Shown here: piece after piece, positions 24,053 through 32,301 of the stretch | How positions within the stretch are numbered: position 1 is the stretch's first letter | Layout: the number at the start of each line of letters is the position of its first letter | Assembly (NCBI GenBank): GCA_964500605.1 | Contig: CAZCOS010000002.1 | Coordinates: 56,584 to 120,583, forward strand | Source: Sterolibacterium sp964500605 | GTDB taxonomy: Bacteria > Pseudomonadota > Gammaproteobacteria > Burkholderiales > Rhodocyclaceae | Direction of reading: 5' to 3' | Length of the DNA: 64,000 nucleotides | The notes under the pieces: generated by a model | What the model saw: only the letters and a program-made list of their open reading frames with translations | Databases searched by the model: none | Told to the model about the DNA's origin: nothing | Program-made: the position numbers and the translations under genes

Positions 24053-25435
24053 TCAGGCCCGCCGCCAGAGTGTGCCCTGGGCCGTGTCTTCGAGGACGAT
24101 GCCCAGTGCCAGTAGTTCTGCACGAATCCGGTCGGCTTCTGCGAAATTTCTGGCTTTTTTGGCGGCGGTTCGGGTCGCAATCCGGGCTTCGATGTCTTTA
24201 GCGGAGAGTCCGTCATCATGGGTGGGGTCCGCTTGCAGGAAGGCCGTCGGGTCGCGTTGCAGCAGCCCCAACACCCCTCCGAGTGCCTTGAGCTGGGTGG
24301 CAATGAGCGGGTCGTGCGTCCGGTTGAGTTCTCCGGCCAGATCAAAAAGAACGGCGATGGCCTCGGGGGTGTTGAAGTCATCGTCCATCGCGGCCTTGAA
24401 GCGTGAGGGCGCGGGCTGGTTCCAGTCGGGTTCTCCGGCCTGAGGCGGTGTGGTTTTGAGTGCGGTGTAAAGACGGGTTAACGCGCCCCGTGCGTCGTCG
24501 AGATGAGCGTCGGAATAATTCAGCGGGCTGCGATAGTGGGCGCGAAGGATGAAGAAACGCAGAACTTCGGCATCGTATTGCTTGAGCACTTCGCGGATGG
24601 TGAAGAAATTGCCCAGCGATTTGGACATTTTTTCGTCGTCGACCCGGACGAAACCGTTGTGCATCCAGTAATTGACGTAAGGATGGCCGTGCGCGCCCTC
24701 GCTCTGGGCAATTTCGTTTTCGTGGTGCGGGAACTGGAGGTCTTGTCCCCCGCCGTGAATGTCGAAATGTTTCCCCAGCAGGTGGCTGCCCATGGCGGAG
24801 CATTCGATGTGCCAGCCGGGACGGCCTTCTCCCCAGGGGGAGGGCCAGCGAGCTTCTTCGGGCTCGTTTTCCTTGCCGCGTTTCCAGAGAACAAAATCTA
24901 GCGGGTCTTGCTTGCCTTCGGTGATGTCGACACGTTCTCCTGCACGCAGGTCCTCCAGGGATTTGCCGGAGAGCTTTCCATAACCGTCGAACTTGCGGAC
25001 ATGGAAGCAGACATCCTGATTGGTGGCGACGTAGGCATAGCCCCGGTTTTCAAGCTGGCCGATCATGTCGAGCATCTGGGGAACAAATTCAGTCGCGCGG
25101 GGTTCGAAGTCCGGACGTTGCACGCCCAGTGCATCGGCGTCTTCGTGCATGGCGGCGATGAAGCGGTTGGTCAATGCGCGCAGGGTTTCGCCATTTTCAC
25201 CAGCACGACGGATGATCTTGTCGTCGATGTCGGTGATGTTGCGAACATAGGTGACACGGTAGCCACAGGCCCGGAGCCATCGCGCGACCATGTCGAAGAC
25301 GACCAGCACGCGGGCGTGGCCGAGGTGACAGTAGTCGTAGACCGTCATGCCGCAGACGTACATGCGGACATGGCCCGGTTCGATGGGCTGGAAGAGCTGT
25401 TTGTCGCGGGCGAGTGAATTGTGGATTTTCAGCAT
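24053..25435 (-). CDS. cysS: Cysteinyl-tRNA synthetase
   Basis: A class I aminoacyl-tRNA synthetase that charges tRNA-Cys. The 460-residue length is normal. The first zinc ligand is in VRMYVCGMTVYDYCHLGHAR, which also contains the HIGH-type motif HLGH. The other zinc ligands appear in WHIECSAMGSHLLG and FPHHENEIAQSE. The KMSKS loop is KMSKSLGNFFT. The C-terminal helical anticodon domain follows. The ATG at 25435 is the natural start. The gene is divergent from the TPR protein gene, as in several betaproteobacteria, and a DsrE2 gene follows immediately. Confidence 0.97.
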   Translation of the reverse strand: MLKIHNSLARDKQLFQPIEPGHVRMYVCGMTVYDYCHLGHARVLVVFDMVARWLRACGYRVTYVRNITDIDDKIIRRAGENGETLRALTNRFIAAMHEDADALGVQRPDFEPRATEFVPQMLDMIGQLENRGYAYVATNQDVCFHVRKFDGYGKLSGKSLEDLRAGERVDITEGKQDPLDFVLWKRGKENEPEEARWPSPWGEGRPGWHIECSAMGSHLLGKHFDIHGGGQDLQFPHHENEIAQSEGAHGHPYVNYWMHNGFVRVDDEKMSKSLGNFFTIREVLKQYDAEVLRFFILRAHYRSPLNYSDAHLDDARGALTRLYTALKTTPPQAGEPDWNQPAPSRFKAAMDDDFNTPEAIAVLFDLAGELNRTHDPLIATQLKALGGVLGLLQRDPTAFLQADPTHDDGLSAKDIEARIATRTAAKKARNFAEADRIRAELLALGIVLEDTAQGTLWRRA

Positions 25436-25511
25436 GAGGCATTGGGCAGCAGATTGGAATTTTGCAAATGCGATTCAAACAAACGAGAAACTAACGAGAA
25501 ACAATCGCGGG

Positions 25512-25529
25512 TTAAGTGTGTTAAGTGTG
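25512..25529. repeat. 9-bp tandem repeat upstream of cysS
   Basis: Two exact copies of ttaagtgtg lie end to end, and the next 18 bp (aattgagcc, gggtcaatc) may be decayed units. The repeat sits between the divergent cysS and TPR genes. The unit length of 9 bp is shared with three other short repeats in this window. Confidence 0.6.
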
Positions 25530-25704
25530 AATTGAGCCGGGTCAATCGTTCGCTTTGCATGGGGCTGATTTTTCGTTTCCAGACGTTTTCAGTGCATCTT
25601 GTACGCCATACGCCTCGCTCATTTCCTTTCATCCCCTTAATCCGGCTTTCTTGTTAAAATAATGGGTTGGTGAAATTAGCATGAATGAAAAGGGTAAATT
25701 ATAC

Positions 25705-26760
25705 ATGAGCACCACACGCTTCCGCCTGAAAACGCCTGTCGCCATTGCGGCGGCAATGCTTTTCGGGTTTGCTCCGCTGGCCCATGCCGACACCTTGCAG
25801 GATATCGGAAAGATGATGAAGCAGGGCCAGAATTCGCAGGCTCTGGAGCGTGTGGACCAGTACCTTTCATCGAATCAAAAAGACCCTCAGGCACGCTTTT
25901 TGAAGGGTTTGATCCTGACCGAGCTGAATCGTCAGCCCGAGGCGATTGTGGTGTTTACCAAGCTGACGGAAGAATTTCCGGAATCTCCCGAGCCTTACAA
26001 TAATCTTGCTGTCATCTACGCCCAGCAGAAACAATATGACAAGGCGCGTCAGGCCCTGGAAATGGCCATCCGAACGCATCCTTCCTATGCGACGGCCCAT
26101 GAAAATCTGGGCGATATTTATGCCCATATGGCCAGCCAGGCTTATGACAAGGCCCTTTCAATTGATTCGTCGAATACCAGTGCGCAGACCAAGCTGGCGA
26201 TGATTCGGGACATGATGACGGGCGGCGGACGCACCCCTCCGATTGCAGGTGGGACACGACCAACTCCCAAGCCTGCACCAACACCCGTTGCCGTGGCGGC
26301 TGCCCCCTCCCCTGCACCTGCAGCGGCTTCGGCCGCTTCGAGTCCGGCTCCGGTGGCGCAGGCGTCGCAGGCCTCATCAGCGGTCGCTTCTTCGTCACCT
26401 GATTCGTCTGCAACGGCGGGGCAGGGTGAGATCATTGGTGCGGTTAATGCCTGGGCAGCAGCCTGGTCGAAGAAGAACATGAAGGCTTATTTGTCGGCTT
26501 ATGCCCGGGACTTTGAAACACCAAATGGCGAGTCACGCAGTGCCTGGGAAGCGGAACGCCAAAAACGCATCGTCAAGCCCGGTAGCATTCAGGTGAGCCT
26601 TGAAAACGTGAGAGTGAGCCAGGATGGCCCGGAACGTGCTACGGCCCGTTTTCGTCAGCACTATCGGTCTTCATCGTTCAAAACCAGTAGCAACAAGGTG
26701 CTGACACTGGTCAAGCGGGATGGACGTTGGCAGATCAAGCAGGAGCGCGTCGGGAAGTGA
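25705..26760 (+). CDS. Exported TPR protein with C-terminal NTF2-like domain
   Basis: About 351 residues. A signal peptide (TPVAIAAAMLFGFAPLAHA) precedes three to four TPR units (about residues 35-160, e.g. PEPYNNLAVIYAQQKQYDKA). An alanine/proline/serine linker of about 80 residues follows. The C-terminal domain has a SnoaL/NTF2 fold pattern: VNAWAAAWSKKNMKAYLSAY...TARFRQHYRSSSF...RDGRWQIKQE. I prefer the ATG at 25705 because it gives a regular signal peptide; 25681 is possible. The next gene encodes an L,D-transpeptidase with a clearly related C-terminal domain, so the two probably act together at the cell wall. No enzymatic residues are evident. Confidence 0.85.
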   Translation: MSTTRFRLKTPVAIAAAMLFGFAPLAHADTLQDIGKMMKQGQNSQALERVDQYLSSNQKDPQARFLKGLILTELNRQPEAIVVFTKLTEEFPESPEPYNNLAVIYAQQKQYDKARQALEMAIRTHPSYATAHENLGDIYAHMASQAYDKALSIDSSNTSAQTKLAMIRDMMTGGGRTPPIAGGTRPTPKPAPTPVAVAAAPSPAPAAASAASSPAPVAQASQASSAVASSSPDSSATAGQGEIIGAVNAWAAAWSKKNMKAYLSAYARDFETPNGESRSAWEAERQKRIVKPGSIQVSLENVRVSQDGPERATARFRQHYRSSSFKTSSNKVLTLVKRDGRWQIKQERVGK

Positions 26761-26815
26761 AAGTGATTCCGGTGCGCGTGTGCGGAAAACAGTTTTGGGA
26801 GGGATTGTCGGCGTG

Positions 26816-28015
26816 ATGTTGAAATCGCGGATCAAATCAGGACTTGCCCTTCTGGCCGTCGCGGCCATGGGAACGACTTTTGCCATTCCTGCACCCAGTG
26901 CCGTGCGCTATTCCGATGCAGGACCAGAAGCTCAGTTGGCCCGTGTTTTTGATAGCATCGACCAGAATCGTCTTGATGTCGCGCTCAAACAGGTCGAAGA
27001 CCTGACGCGGGCTTATCCGACTTTCCGTTTGGCTCAGCTCGTCAAGGGGGATCTGCTCCTTGCACGATCACGCCAGATCCGGTCTTTTGGCAATGTGGCC
27101 AATGCGCCAGCGGATCGCCTCACTGATCTTCGGGACGAGGCCGTGGCCCGTCTCAAGGCTTACCGGGAAAAGCCGCAGTCCAATGTGGTTCCGCGTTATC
27201 TCTTGCAGATGCAGCAGGACCAGAAGTTTGCGGTGGTGATTGATACGAAGAAATCCCGTCTGTATCTCTATCAGAATGAGAAGGGAACGCCGCGTTTTGT
27301 CGCGGATTACTATGTTTCTCAAGGCAAACTCGGCGCAGACAAGCTGCGGGCGGGTGACAAGAAAACGCCGCTGGGGGTGTATCACGTTACGTCCAGTCTG
27401 CCGCGTCAGAAACTCGGTGATTTTTATGGTTCGGGAGCCTTTCCCATTAGCTATCCGAACGAATGGGATAAGCTCAATGGCCGAAATGGTCATGGAATTT
27501 GGCTTCATGGTACGCCTTCGGATACCTATTCCCGTCCGCCAAAAGCCTCGGATGGCTGCGTCGTTCTGGCCAATCAAGACCTGGATGCCCTTTCACGCAA
27601 CCTTCAGGTCGGTGTGACGCCCGTCATCATCAGTGATGGGATCGAATGGTTGTCGCTGGATGGCTGGCAGCAGGAGCGTGCCGCGCTTCAGAAACAGATC
27701 AATCAATGGCGCGCAGACTGGGAAAGTCTCGATGTGGAACGCTATCTCAGTCATTATTCTGCCCGTTTCACCAGTGATAACCAGAATCTTGCCCAGTGGA
27801 GTGCGCATAAACGAAAAGTGGCTGCGGGCAAGAGCTGGATCAAGGTTTCGGTGAGTAGTCTCAGCATGTTCCGTAACCCGGGCAAGGATGAAGTCGTGGT
27901 TGTGACTTTCGAGCAGAACTACCGGAGTGATAACCTTAGTAACGTCATGAAAAAACGTCAGTACTGGCGCAAGGAAGCGGGCCGCTGGAAGATTATTTAC
28001 GAAGGTGCGGCCTGA
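26816..28015 (+). CDS. L,D-transpeptidase (YkuD) with C-terminal NTF2-like domain
   Basis: About 399 residues. A signal segment (SGLALLAVAAMGTTFAIPAP) precedes a TPR-like helical part (residues about 33-75). The YkuD domain has the catalytic signature HGTPSDTYSRPPKASDGCVV, with the active cysteine in SDGC. The C-terminal 110 residues form an NTF2-like domain (INQWRADWESLDVERYLSHY...FEQNYRSD...EAGRWKIIYE). YkuD enzymes make 3-3 cross-links in peptidoglycan or attach proteins to it. It starts 55 bp after the TPR gene, whose C-terminal domain aligns with this one. The ATG at 26816 has a GGAGG about 12 bases upstream. Confidence 0.9.
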   Translation: MLKSRIKSGLALLAVAAMGTTFAIPAPSAVRYSDAGPEAQLARVFDSIDQNRLDVALKQVEDLTRAYPTFRLAQLVKGDLLLARSRQIRSFGNVANAPADRLTDLRDEAVARLKAYREKPQSNVVPRYLLQMQQDQKFAVVIDTKKSRLYLYQNEKGTPRFVADYYVSQGKLGADKLRAGDKKTPLGVYHVTSSLPRQKLGDFYGSGAFPISYPNEWDKLNGRNGHGIWLHGTPSDTYSRPPKASDGCVVLANQDLDALSRNLQVGVTPVIISDGIEWLSLDGWQQERAALQKQINQWRADWESLDVERYLSHYSARFTSDNQNLAQWSAHKRKVAAGKSWIKVSVSSLSMFRNPGKDEVVVVTFEQNYRSDNLSNVMKKRQYWRKEAGRWKIIYEGAA

Positions 28016-28052
28016 ACGCCTGTCTGAAGTATTGTTCAATCCAGTTTTGATA

Positions 28053-28079
28053 TCCATGAACCCCATAAAATCCATGAAA
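28053..28079. repeat. 9-bp tandem repeat at the ppiA start
   Basis: Three 9-mers in a row: tccatgaac, cccataaaa, tccatgaaa. Units 1 and 3 differ by one base, and a fourth, decayed unit follows. The repeat contains the predicted start codon of the exported cyclophilin and is in frame, giving MNPIKSMKS. Slippage would change the N-terminus by three residues or alter the start context. Confidence 0.6.
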
Positions 28080-28640
28080 TCAATCCAGTATGTGTTTCCG
28101 ATCGTTTTCGCGCTGCTTTGGGGAGGCGTCGCTCTGGCGGCGAATCCTGTCGTTGAAATCAAAACCAGCCAAGGCCCTGTGACCGTCGAGCTTTATCCTG
28201 AAAAAGCACCTCAAAGTGTGTCCAATTTTCTGCAATATGCAAAAGATGGTTTTTATAACGGGACAATTTTTCACCGTGTCATCAATGGATTCATGATCCA
28301 GGGCGGCGGTATGACGCCGGACATGAATGAAAAACCAACGCGCCCCCCCATTCAGAATGAGGCAAAGAATGGTCTGAAAAACGCGGCTGGGACACTGGCC
28401 ATGGCGCGTACAGCCATGCCGCATTCGGCCACTGCCCAGTTTTATATCAATCTGGTCGATAACCGTTCGCTGGATTATCCGAGCTTTGATGGCTGGGGTT
28501 ATGCGGTTTTCGGAAAGGTGACCAAGGGGTTTGACATCGTTCAGAAGATTGCGCGGGTTTCCACAGGCAGCCGTGGCATACATCAGGATGTTCCCACAAC
28601 ACCGATCGTCATCGAATCCGTCAAGATCGTGTCACAATAA
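28056..28640 (+). CDS. ppiA: Exported cyclophilin-type peptidyl-prolyl isomerase
   Basis: A 194-residue periplasmic prolyl isomerase. A signal peptide (YVFPIVFALLWGGVALA) precedes the cyclophilin domain, which starts VVEIKTSQGPVTVELYPEKA. The catalytic arginine is in GTIFHRVINGFMIQGGG, followed by LAMARTAMPHSATAQFYINL. It is shorter than eukaryotic cyclophilins, as is typical for bacterial forms. The start could be the ATG at 28056 or 28074; neither has a clear ribosome site, and both lie in a 9-bp tandem repeat. It lies 40 bp after the transpeptidase gene, suggesting a role in folding envelope proteins. The next gene is its cytosolic paralog. Confidence 0.93.
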   Translation: MNPIKSMKSIQYVFPIVFALLWGGVALAANPVVEIKTSQGPVTVELYPEKAPQSVSNFLQYAKDGFYNGTIFHRVINGFMIQGGGMTPDMNEKPTRPPIQNEAKNGLKNAAGTLAMARTAMPHSATAQFYINLVDNRSLDYPSFDGWGYAVFGKVTKGFDIVQKIARVSTGSRGIHQDVPTTPIVIESVKIVSQ

Positions 28641-28718
28641 AGCGAAAGAGGTGGGTCAGCACGATTTCCCGATCTCCCTTATTATCCGTCTTCGGTTTTT
28701 TCAATTTCAGGAACGCTC

Positions 28719-29210
28719 ATGATCAAGTTTCATACCAGCCACGGTGTCATCGCCATTGAACTCGACGCCGACAAGGCTCCGGAAACAGCCCGGAATTTTC
28801 AGTCCTATGTGGAATCCGGCCATTACGATGGCACCATCTTTCACCGTGTTATCGACGGTTTCATGATCCAGGGGGGTGGTTTTACGCCAGATATGCAGCA
28901 GAAACCGACCCAAGAGCCGATCAAGAATGAGGCGGATAATGGCCTGAAAAACACGCGTTACACGCTGGCCATGGCGCGCACCAACGATCCCCATTCGGCC
29001 ACGGCCCAATTCTTTATCAATGTTGCCGATAACGGCTTCCTCGATTTCAAGTCCCCCACGGGAAATGGTTGGGGCTACTGTGTTTTCGGCAAGGTGGTGG
29101 AAGGCACGGATGTCGTCGACAAGATCAAGGTCGTGGCCACGGGCAACAAGGGCTACCACCAGGATGTTCCGCTGGAAACCGTGCTTATCGAACGCGCCGA
29201 AGTGGTTTGA
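28719..29210 (+). CDS. ppiB: Cytosolic cyclophilin-type peptidyl-prolyl isomerase
   Basis: A 163-residue cyclophilin without a signal peptide. The domain begins MIKFHTSHGVIAIELDADKA; the active-site block is GTIFHRVIDGFMIQGGGFTP, and the second conserved block is LAMARTNDPHSATAQFFINV. Much of it matches the exported paralog just upstream, for example the FHRVI-GFMIQGGG and PHSATAQF-IN blocks, so tandem duplication followed by gain or loss of a signal peptide is likely. GGAACGC lies upstream of the ATG as the ribosome site. Confidence 0.96.
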   Translation: MIKFHTSHGVIAIELDADKAPETARNFQSYVESGHYDGTIFHRVIDGFMIQGGGFTPDMQQKPTQEPIKNEADNGLKNTRYTLAMARTNDPHSATAQFFINVADNGFLDFKSPTGNGWGYCVFGKVVEGTDVVDKIKVVATGNKGYHQDVPLETVLIERAEVV

Positions 29211-29273
29211 ACCGCACGATTTCCTGAAACTTCGGGTTCTTGAGACTTGAAAACGCCGCCGGAGGGATTTGAG

Positions 29274-31520
29274 ATGGCGGTACGCGATACCTACATTTTG
29301 TCGGAGTGGTTTGTTGCAACGGAAGGCCTGGGCCCGCAGTTCCAACAACTTTTGAACCGCCTTCCCATCGGGGTTGCGGTGCTTCATCCGCAAGGCAGCC
29401 TGGTGGGGGTCAATCCCGCCTTTGCCAATTTGTTGGGGATGCGTGGTGCGGATCGTCAGCGTTTGCAGGATGCCTTGCTACATGGCGAAGTGGCTCTGTT
29501 TGAATCTGATGAACTCTCCGCTTCTGTTTTCGGGGACGGGCTTCTTGAAGCCCCAGGGTTTCCGGCCCCAGAGTCGGGTTCGGGCGCATCGGAGTCTGCT
29601 GTTCCCCTGAAATTGCGCCGTCATGATGGCCGAATAGTAGAACTGGAAGTCCGTTTCTGGTTTTTGCCGGTTCCCGAAGGCTACATGGCCGTCATTTTTT
29701 CCGAAATTTCTGCTTTGGCTGAAACAACGGACAGGGCGTCTTTGTCCTCCCAGACATCGTTGATCCCCCTGCTGGACGCGCATTACGATACCCTGACTTA
29801 TCTGCCGAACCGGGCTTTGCTGGACGACCGGATCAATCAGGCTCTGGCTTTGGCAAATCGCAATGCGAACATGCTGGCGATTTGTCACCTCGACCTTGAT
29901 AACTTCCGGAATATCAACGAGACCTGGGGCACGGCACTGGGGGATGCCCTGTTGCGCGACATCGGGCAACGTATCAAGGGAAGCCTGCGTGGGAGCGATA
30001 CTATCGCCCGGATTGGTGGCGATGAATTTGTACTTCTATTGGGGGAGATTAACTCACCCCGTGAGCTTGAACAGACTTTGGCGCGGCTGATCGAAGCCTT
30101 GCGCGAGCCCTTTCAGATTGCAGACCATCGCTTGATGGTGACGGCGAGTCTGGGTGTTGCCATTGCGCCGGACGAAGGTTGCGATCCAGACCCCTTGCTG
30201 CGACATGCGGGGCAGGCTATGTACACCGCCAAGCAGTTGGGCGGAAATCGCTATCATCTTTTCGATGTCGCCAAGGATGCCGAGGCTCGCAAGCAGCGCG
30301 ATATCCAGTCGCGTATTGCCCAGGCACTGGAACGCGGGGAATTCCGCCTTTATTACCAGCCCAAGGTCAATATGCGAACTGGTCGGGTGACCAGTGTCGA
30401 AGCCCTGATCCGCTGGCAACACCCCGAGCAGGGCCTGTTGTCGCCCGCTGCTTTTCTGCCACAAACAGAAGGCCATCCCAGCGACATTGCCATTGGCGAA
30501 TGGGTCATTGCCGAGGCATTACGCCAATCCTGCCAATGGGCACGGGCTGGCTTGTCCATGCCCATCAGCGTCAATATTTCTGCTCACCATCTCCAGCACC
30601 CAGATTTTGTCCCCTATCTGGCTGAAACCCTCGAAGGAATGACCGCACTATATCCAGGGATGGATCCTCGTTTGCTGGAACTCGAAATTCTGGAAACGGC
30701 GGCACTGGGCGATGTGGCCTATGTCAGCAAGGTGATCGATGCCTGTCTGGAACTGGGCGTGAGCTTTTCCATTGATGATTTCGGGACGGGGTATTCCTCA
30801 CTGACCTACCTGAAACGCCTGCAGGCGGGCACACTCAAAATCGACCAATCCTTTGTCCGGGACATGCTGGACAATCAAGACGATCTGGCCATTGTCGAAG
30901 GTGTCATTGGCTTGGCTGCCGCCTTTCGCCGGAAAGTCGTTGCTGAAGGCGTCGAAAGCGTTCCGCATGGCTTGATGCTCATGCATCTGGGCTGTGATCT
31001 CGCTCAAGGTTATGTGATTGCCCGTCCCATGCCACCCGGAGAAATTCCAGGCTGGATGTCTGATTTTCTGCCTCACCCCGCTTGGTCGAAAAGTCTTTCC
31101 TATCCCTGGCGACGTGAAGATTTTCCCTTGCTATCTGCCGATTTTGACCACCACCGATGGATCGAACAAGTGCTGCAGCTTCTGGAGAGCACCAAAGCCG
31201 ATGCCTCAAGCGGGAGCGCGACGCTTCTAGACCCTGCTACCGACCGTTTCGGGGTCTGGTATCAATCCAGAGGGCTGGTCAAATTCGGACATATGCGCGA
31301 ATTTTCGGTGCTGGGGCAACTGCATGAACATGTTCATCGCATCGCAAAGCGCATGATCCAGTTTCATCTCTCCGGTCAGTCCGAGATGGCTCAGGCCTTG
31401 ATTGTGCCCTTGCGAGCAGCCAGCGGTGATTTTCTCGAAGCCCTGGATGAGTTTCGTCAGGAAATGGGCAATCTGATGGAAATGCCGCCGACCCACTGGT
31501 CACAAATTCGCGGAAGCTGA
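29274..31520 (+). CDS. PAS-GGDEF-EAL-CZB cyclic-di-GMP signalling protein
   Basis: A 748-residue cytosolic protein without membrane helices. A PAS-like domain (LLNRLPIGVAVLHPQGSLVG) comes first. The GGDEF domain has an intact RIGGDEFVLLLGE, and the EAL domain has intact SVEALIRWQHP, DDFGTGYSS and KIDQSF motifs. A C-terminal CZB zinc-sensing domain ends the protein (FGVWYQSRG...LGQLHEHVHRIA). In CZB domains a cysteine normally precedes the FGxW motif; here the residue is aspartate (TDRFGVW), so zinc binding may be altered. The ATG at 29274 has GGAGGG seven bases upstream, better than the in-frame TTG at 29247. It could make or degrade cyclic di-GMP. Confidence 0.93.
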   Translation: MAVRDTYILSEWFVATEGLGPQFQQLLNRLPIGVAVLHPQGSLVGVNPAFANLLGMRGADRQRLQDALLHGEVALFESDELSASVFGDGLLEAPGFPAPESGSGASESAVPLKLRRHDGRIVELEVRFWFLPVPEGYMAVIFSEISALAETTDRASLSSQTSLIPLLDAHYDTLTYLPNRALLDDRINQALALANRNANMLAICHLDLDNFRNINETWGTALGDALLRDIGQRIKGSLRGSDTIARIGGDEFVLLLGEINSPRELEQTLARLIEALREPFQIADHRLMVTASLGVAIAPDEGCDPDPLLRHAGQAMYTAKQLGGNRYHLFDVAKDAEARKQRDIQSRIAQALERGEFRLYYQPKVNMRTGRVTSVEALIRWQHPEQGLLSPAAFLPQTEGHPSDIAIGEWVIAEALRQSCQWARAGLSMPISVNISAHHLQHPDFVPYLAETLEGMTALYPGMDPRLLELEILETAALGDVAYVSKVIDACLELGVSFSIDDFGTGYSSLTYLKRLQAGTLKIDQSFVRDMLDNQDDLAIVEGVIGLAAAFRRKVVAEGVESVPHGLMLMHLGCDLAQGYVIARPMPPGEIPGWMSDFLPHPAWSKSLSYPWRREDFPLLSADFDHHRWIEQVLQLLESTKADASSGSATLLDPATDRFGVWYQSRGLVKFGHMREFSVLGQLHEHVHRIAKRMIQFHLSGQSEMAQALIVPLRAASGDFLEALDEFRQEMGNLMEMPPTHWSQIRGS

Positions 31521-31572
31521 TTTTTACTCTCCTTCTTTCGCCCGGCCCACCGTCTCTTCCGTCGCCCGAAAA

Positions 31573-32295
31573 GTGATTCATTTCCTTTCTGATCTCCATC
31601 TGTGCCCGGCTCGCCCGGAAATCCACCAGCTTTTTGAGCAATATCTGGCTGAAAATGCGCAAACGGCGCAAGCCATCTACATCCTCGGAGATCTTTTTGA
31701 ATACTGGGCCGGGGATGATGACCTCGATGATCCTTTCAATGTCGAGGTTTGTACCGCGTTGCGACAATGCGCTGAAAAAACACTCATTCATTTCATGCCG
31801 GGCAACCGCGACTTCCTGGTGGGCGAGGCTTTTTCTGCTTTCAGCGGGGTTCGACTACTGACCGATCCACAAATGCTGGTTCTGGCCGGGATGCCGACGC
31901 TGCTGATGCACGGCGACACCTTATGCAGTGATGATCAGGACTATCAACAATTTCGTATGATGGTCAGAAACCCGGCCTGGCGTTCGGATTTTCTTGCCCG
32001 CCCCCTGGCCGCGCGCAAGGCGCAAATCGAGGCCTTGCGTCAGCGCAGCCAGATTGAAAAGCAGACGAAGTCGGCGGAAATTATGGATGTCAATGAACAA
32101 ACCGTGGCTGATATCTTTCGGCGGCACGGCTATCCCCGTCTGATTCATGGCCACACACACCGGCAGAATGCGCACACTTACACAGTGGACGGCCATTCCT
32201 GCACGCGCTGGGTGCTGGGAGATTGGCACGATAGCGGCAATTATCTCGCCTGTGACGCACAAGGCTGCCGCTTCGTCATGCTTCCCCTTCCCTGA
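31573..32295 (+). CDS. lpxH: UDP-2,3-diacylglucosamine diphosphatase
   Basis: LpxH hydrolyses UDP-2,3-diacylglucosamine to lipid X, the fourth step of lipid A synthesis, on the inner face of the membrane. The 240-residue protein has the calcineurin-like metal motifs in order: SDLHLCPAR, GDLFEYWAGDD, PGNRDFLVGE, a later conserved HGDTLCSDD and HGHTHRQNAH. The start codon is GTG at 31573. Downstream of a prolyl isomerase is a common place for lpxH in proteobacteria; here the GGDEF-EAL gene is inserted between them. recQ follows after 6 bp. Confidence 0.95.
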   Translation: MIHFLSDLHLCPARPEIHQLFEQYLAENAQTAQAIYILGDLFEYWAGDDDLDDPFNVEVCTALRQCAEKTLIHFMPGNRDFLVGEAFSAFSGVRLLTDPQMLVLAGMPTLLMHGDTLCSDDQDYQQFRMMVRNPAWRSDFLARPLAARKAQIEALRQRSQIEKQTKSAEIMDVNEQTVADIFRRHGYPRLIHGHTHRQNAHTYTVDGHSCTRWVLGDWHDSGNYLACDAQGCRFVMLPLP

Positions 32296-32301
32296 TTATT
32301 C

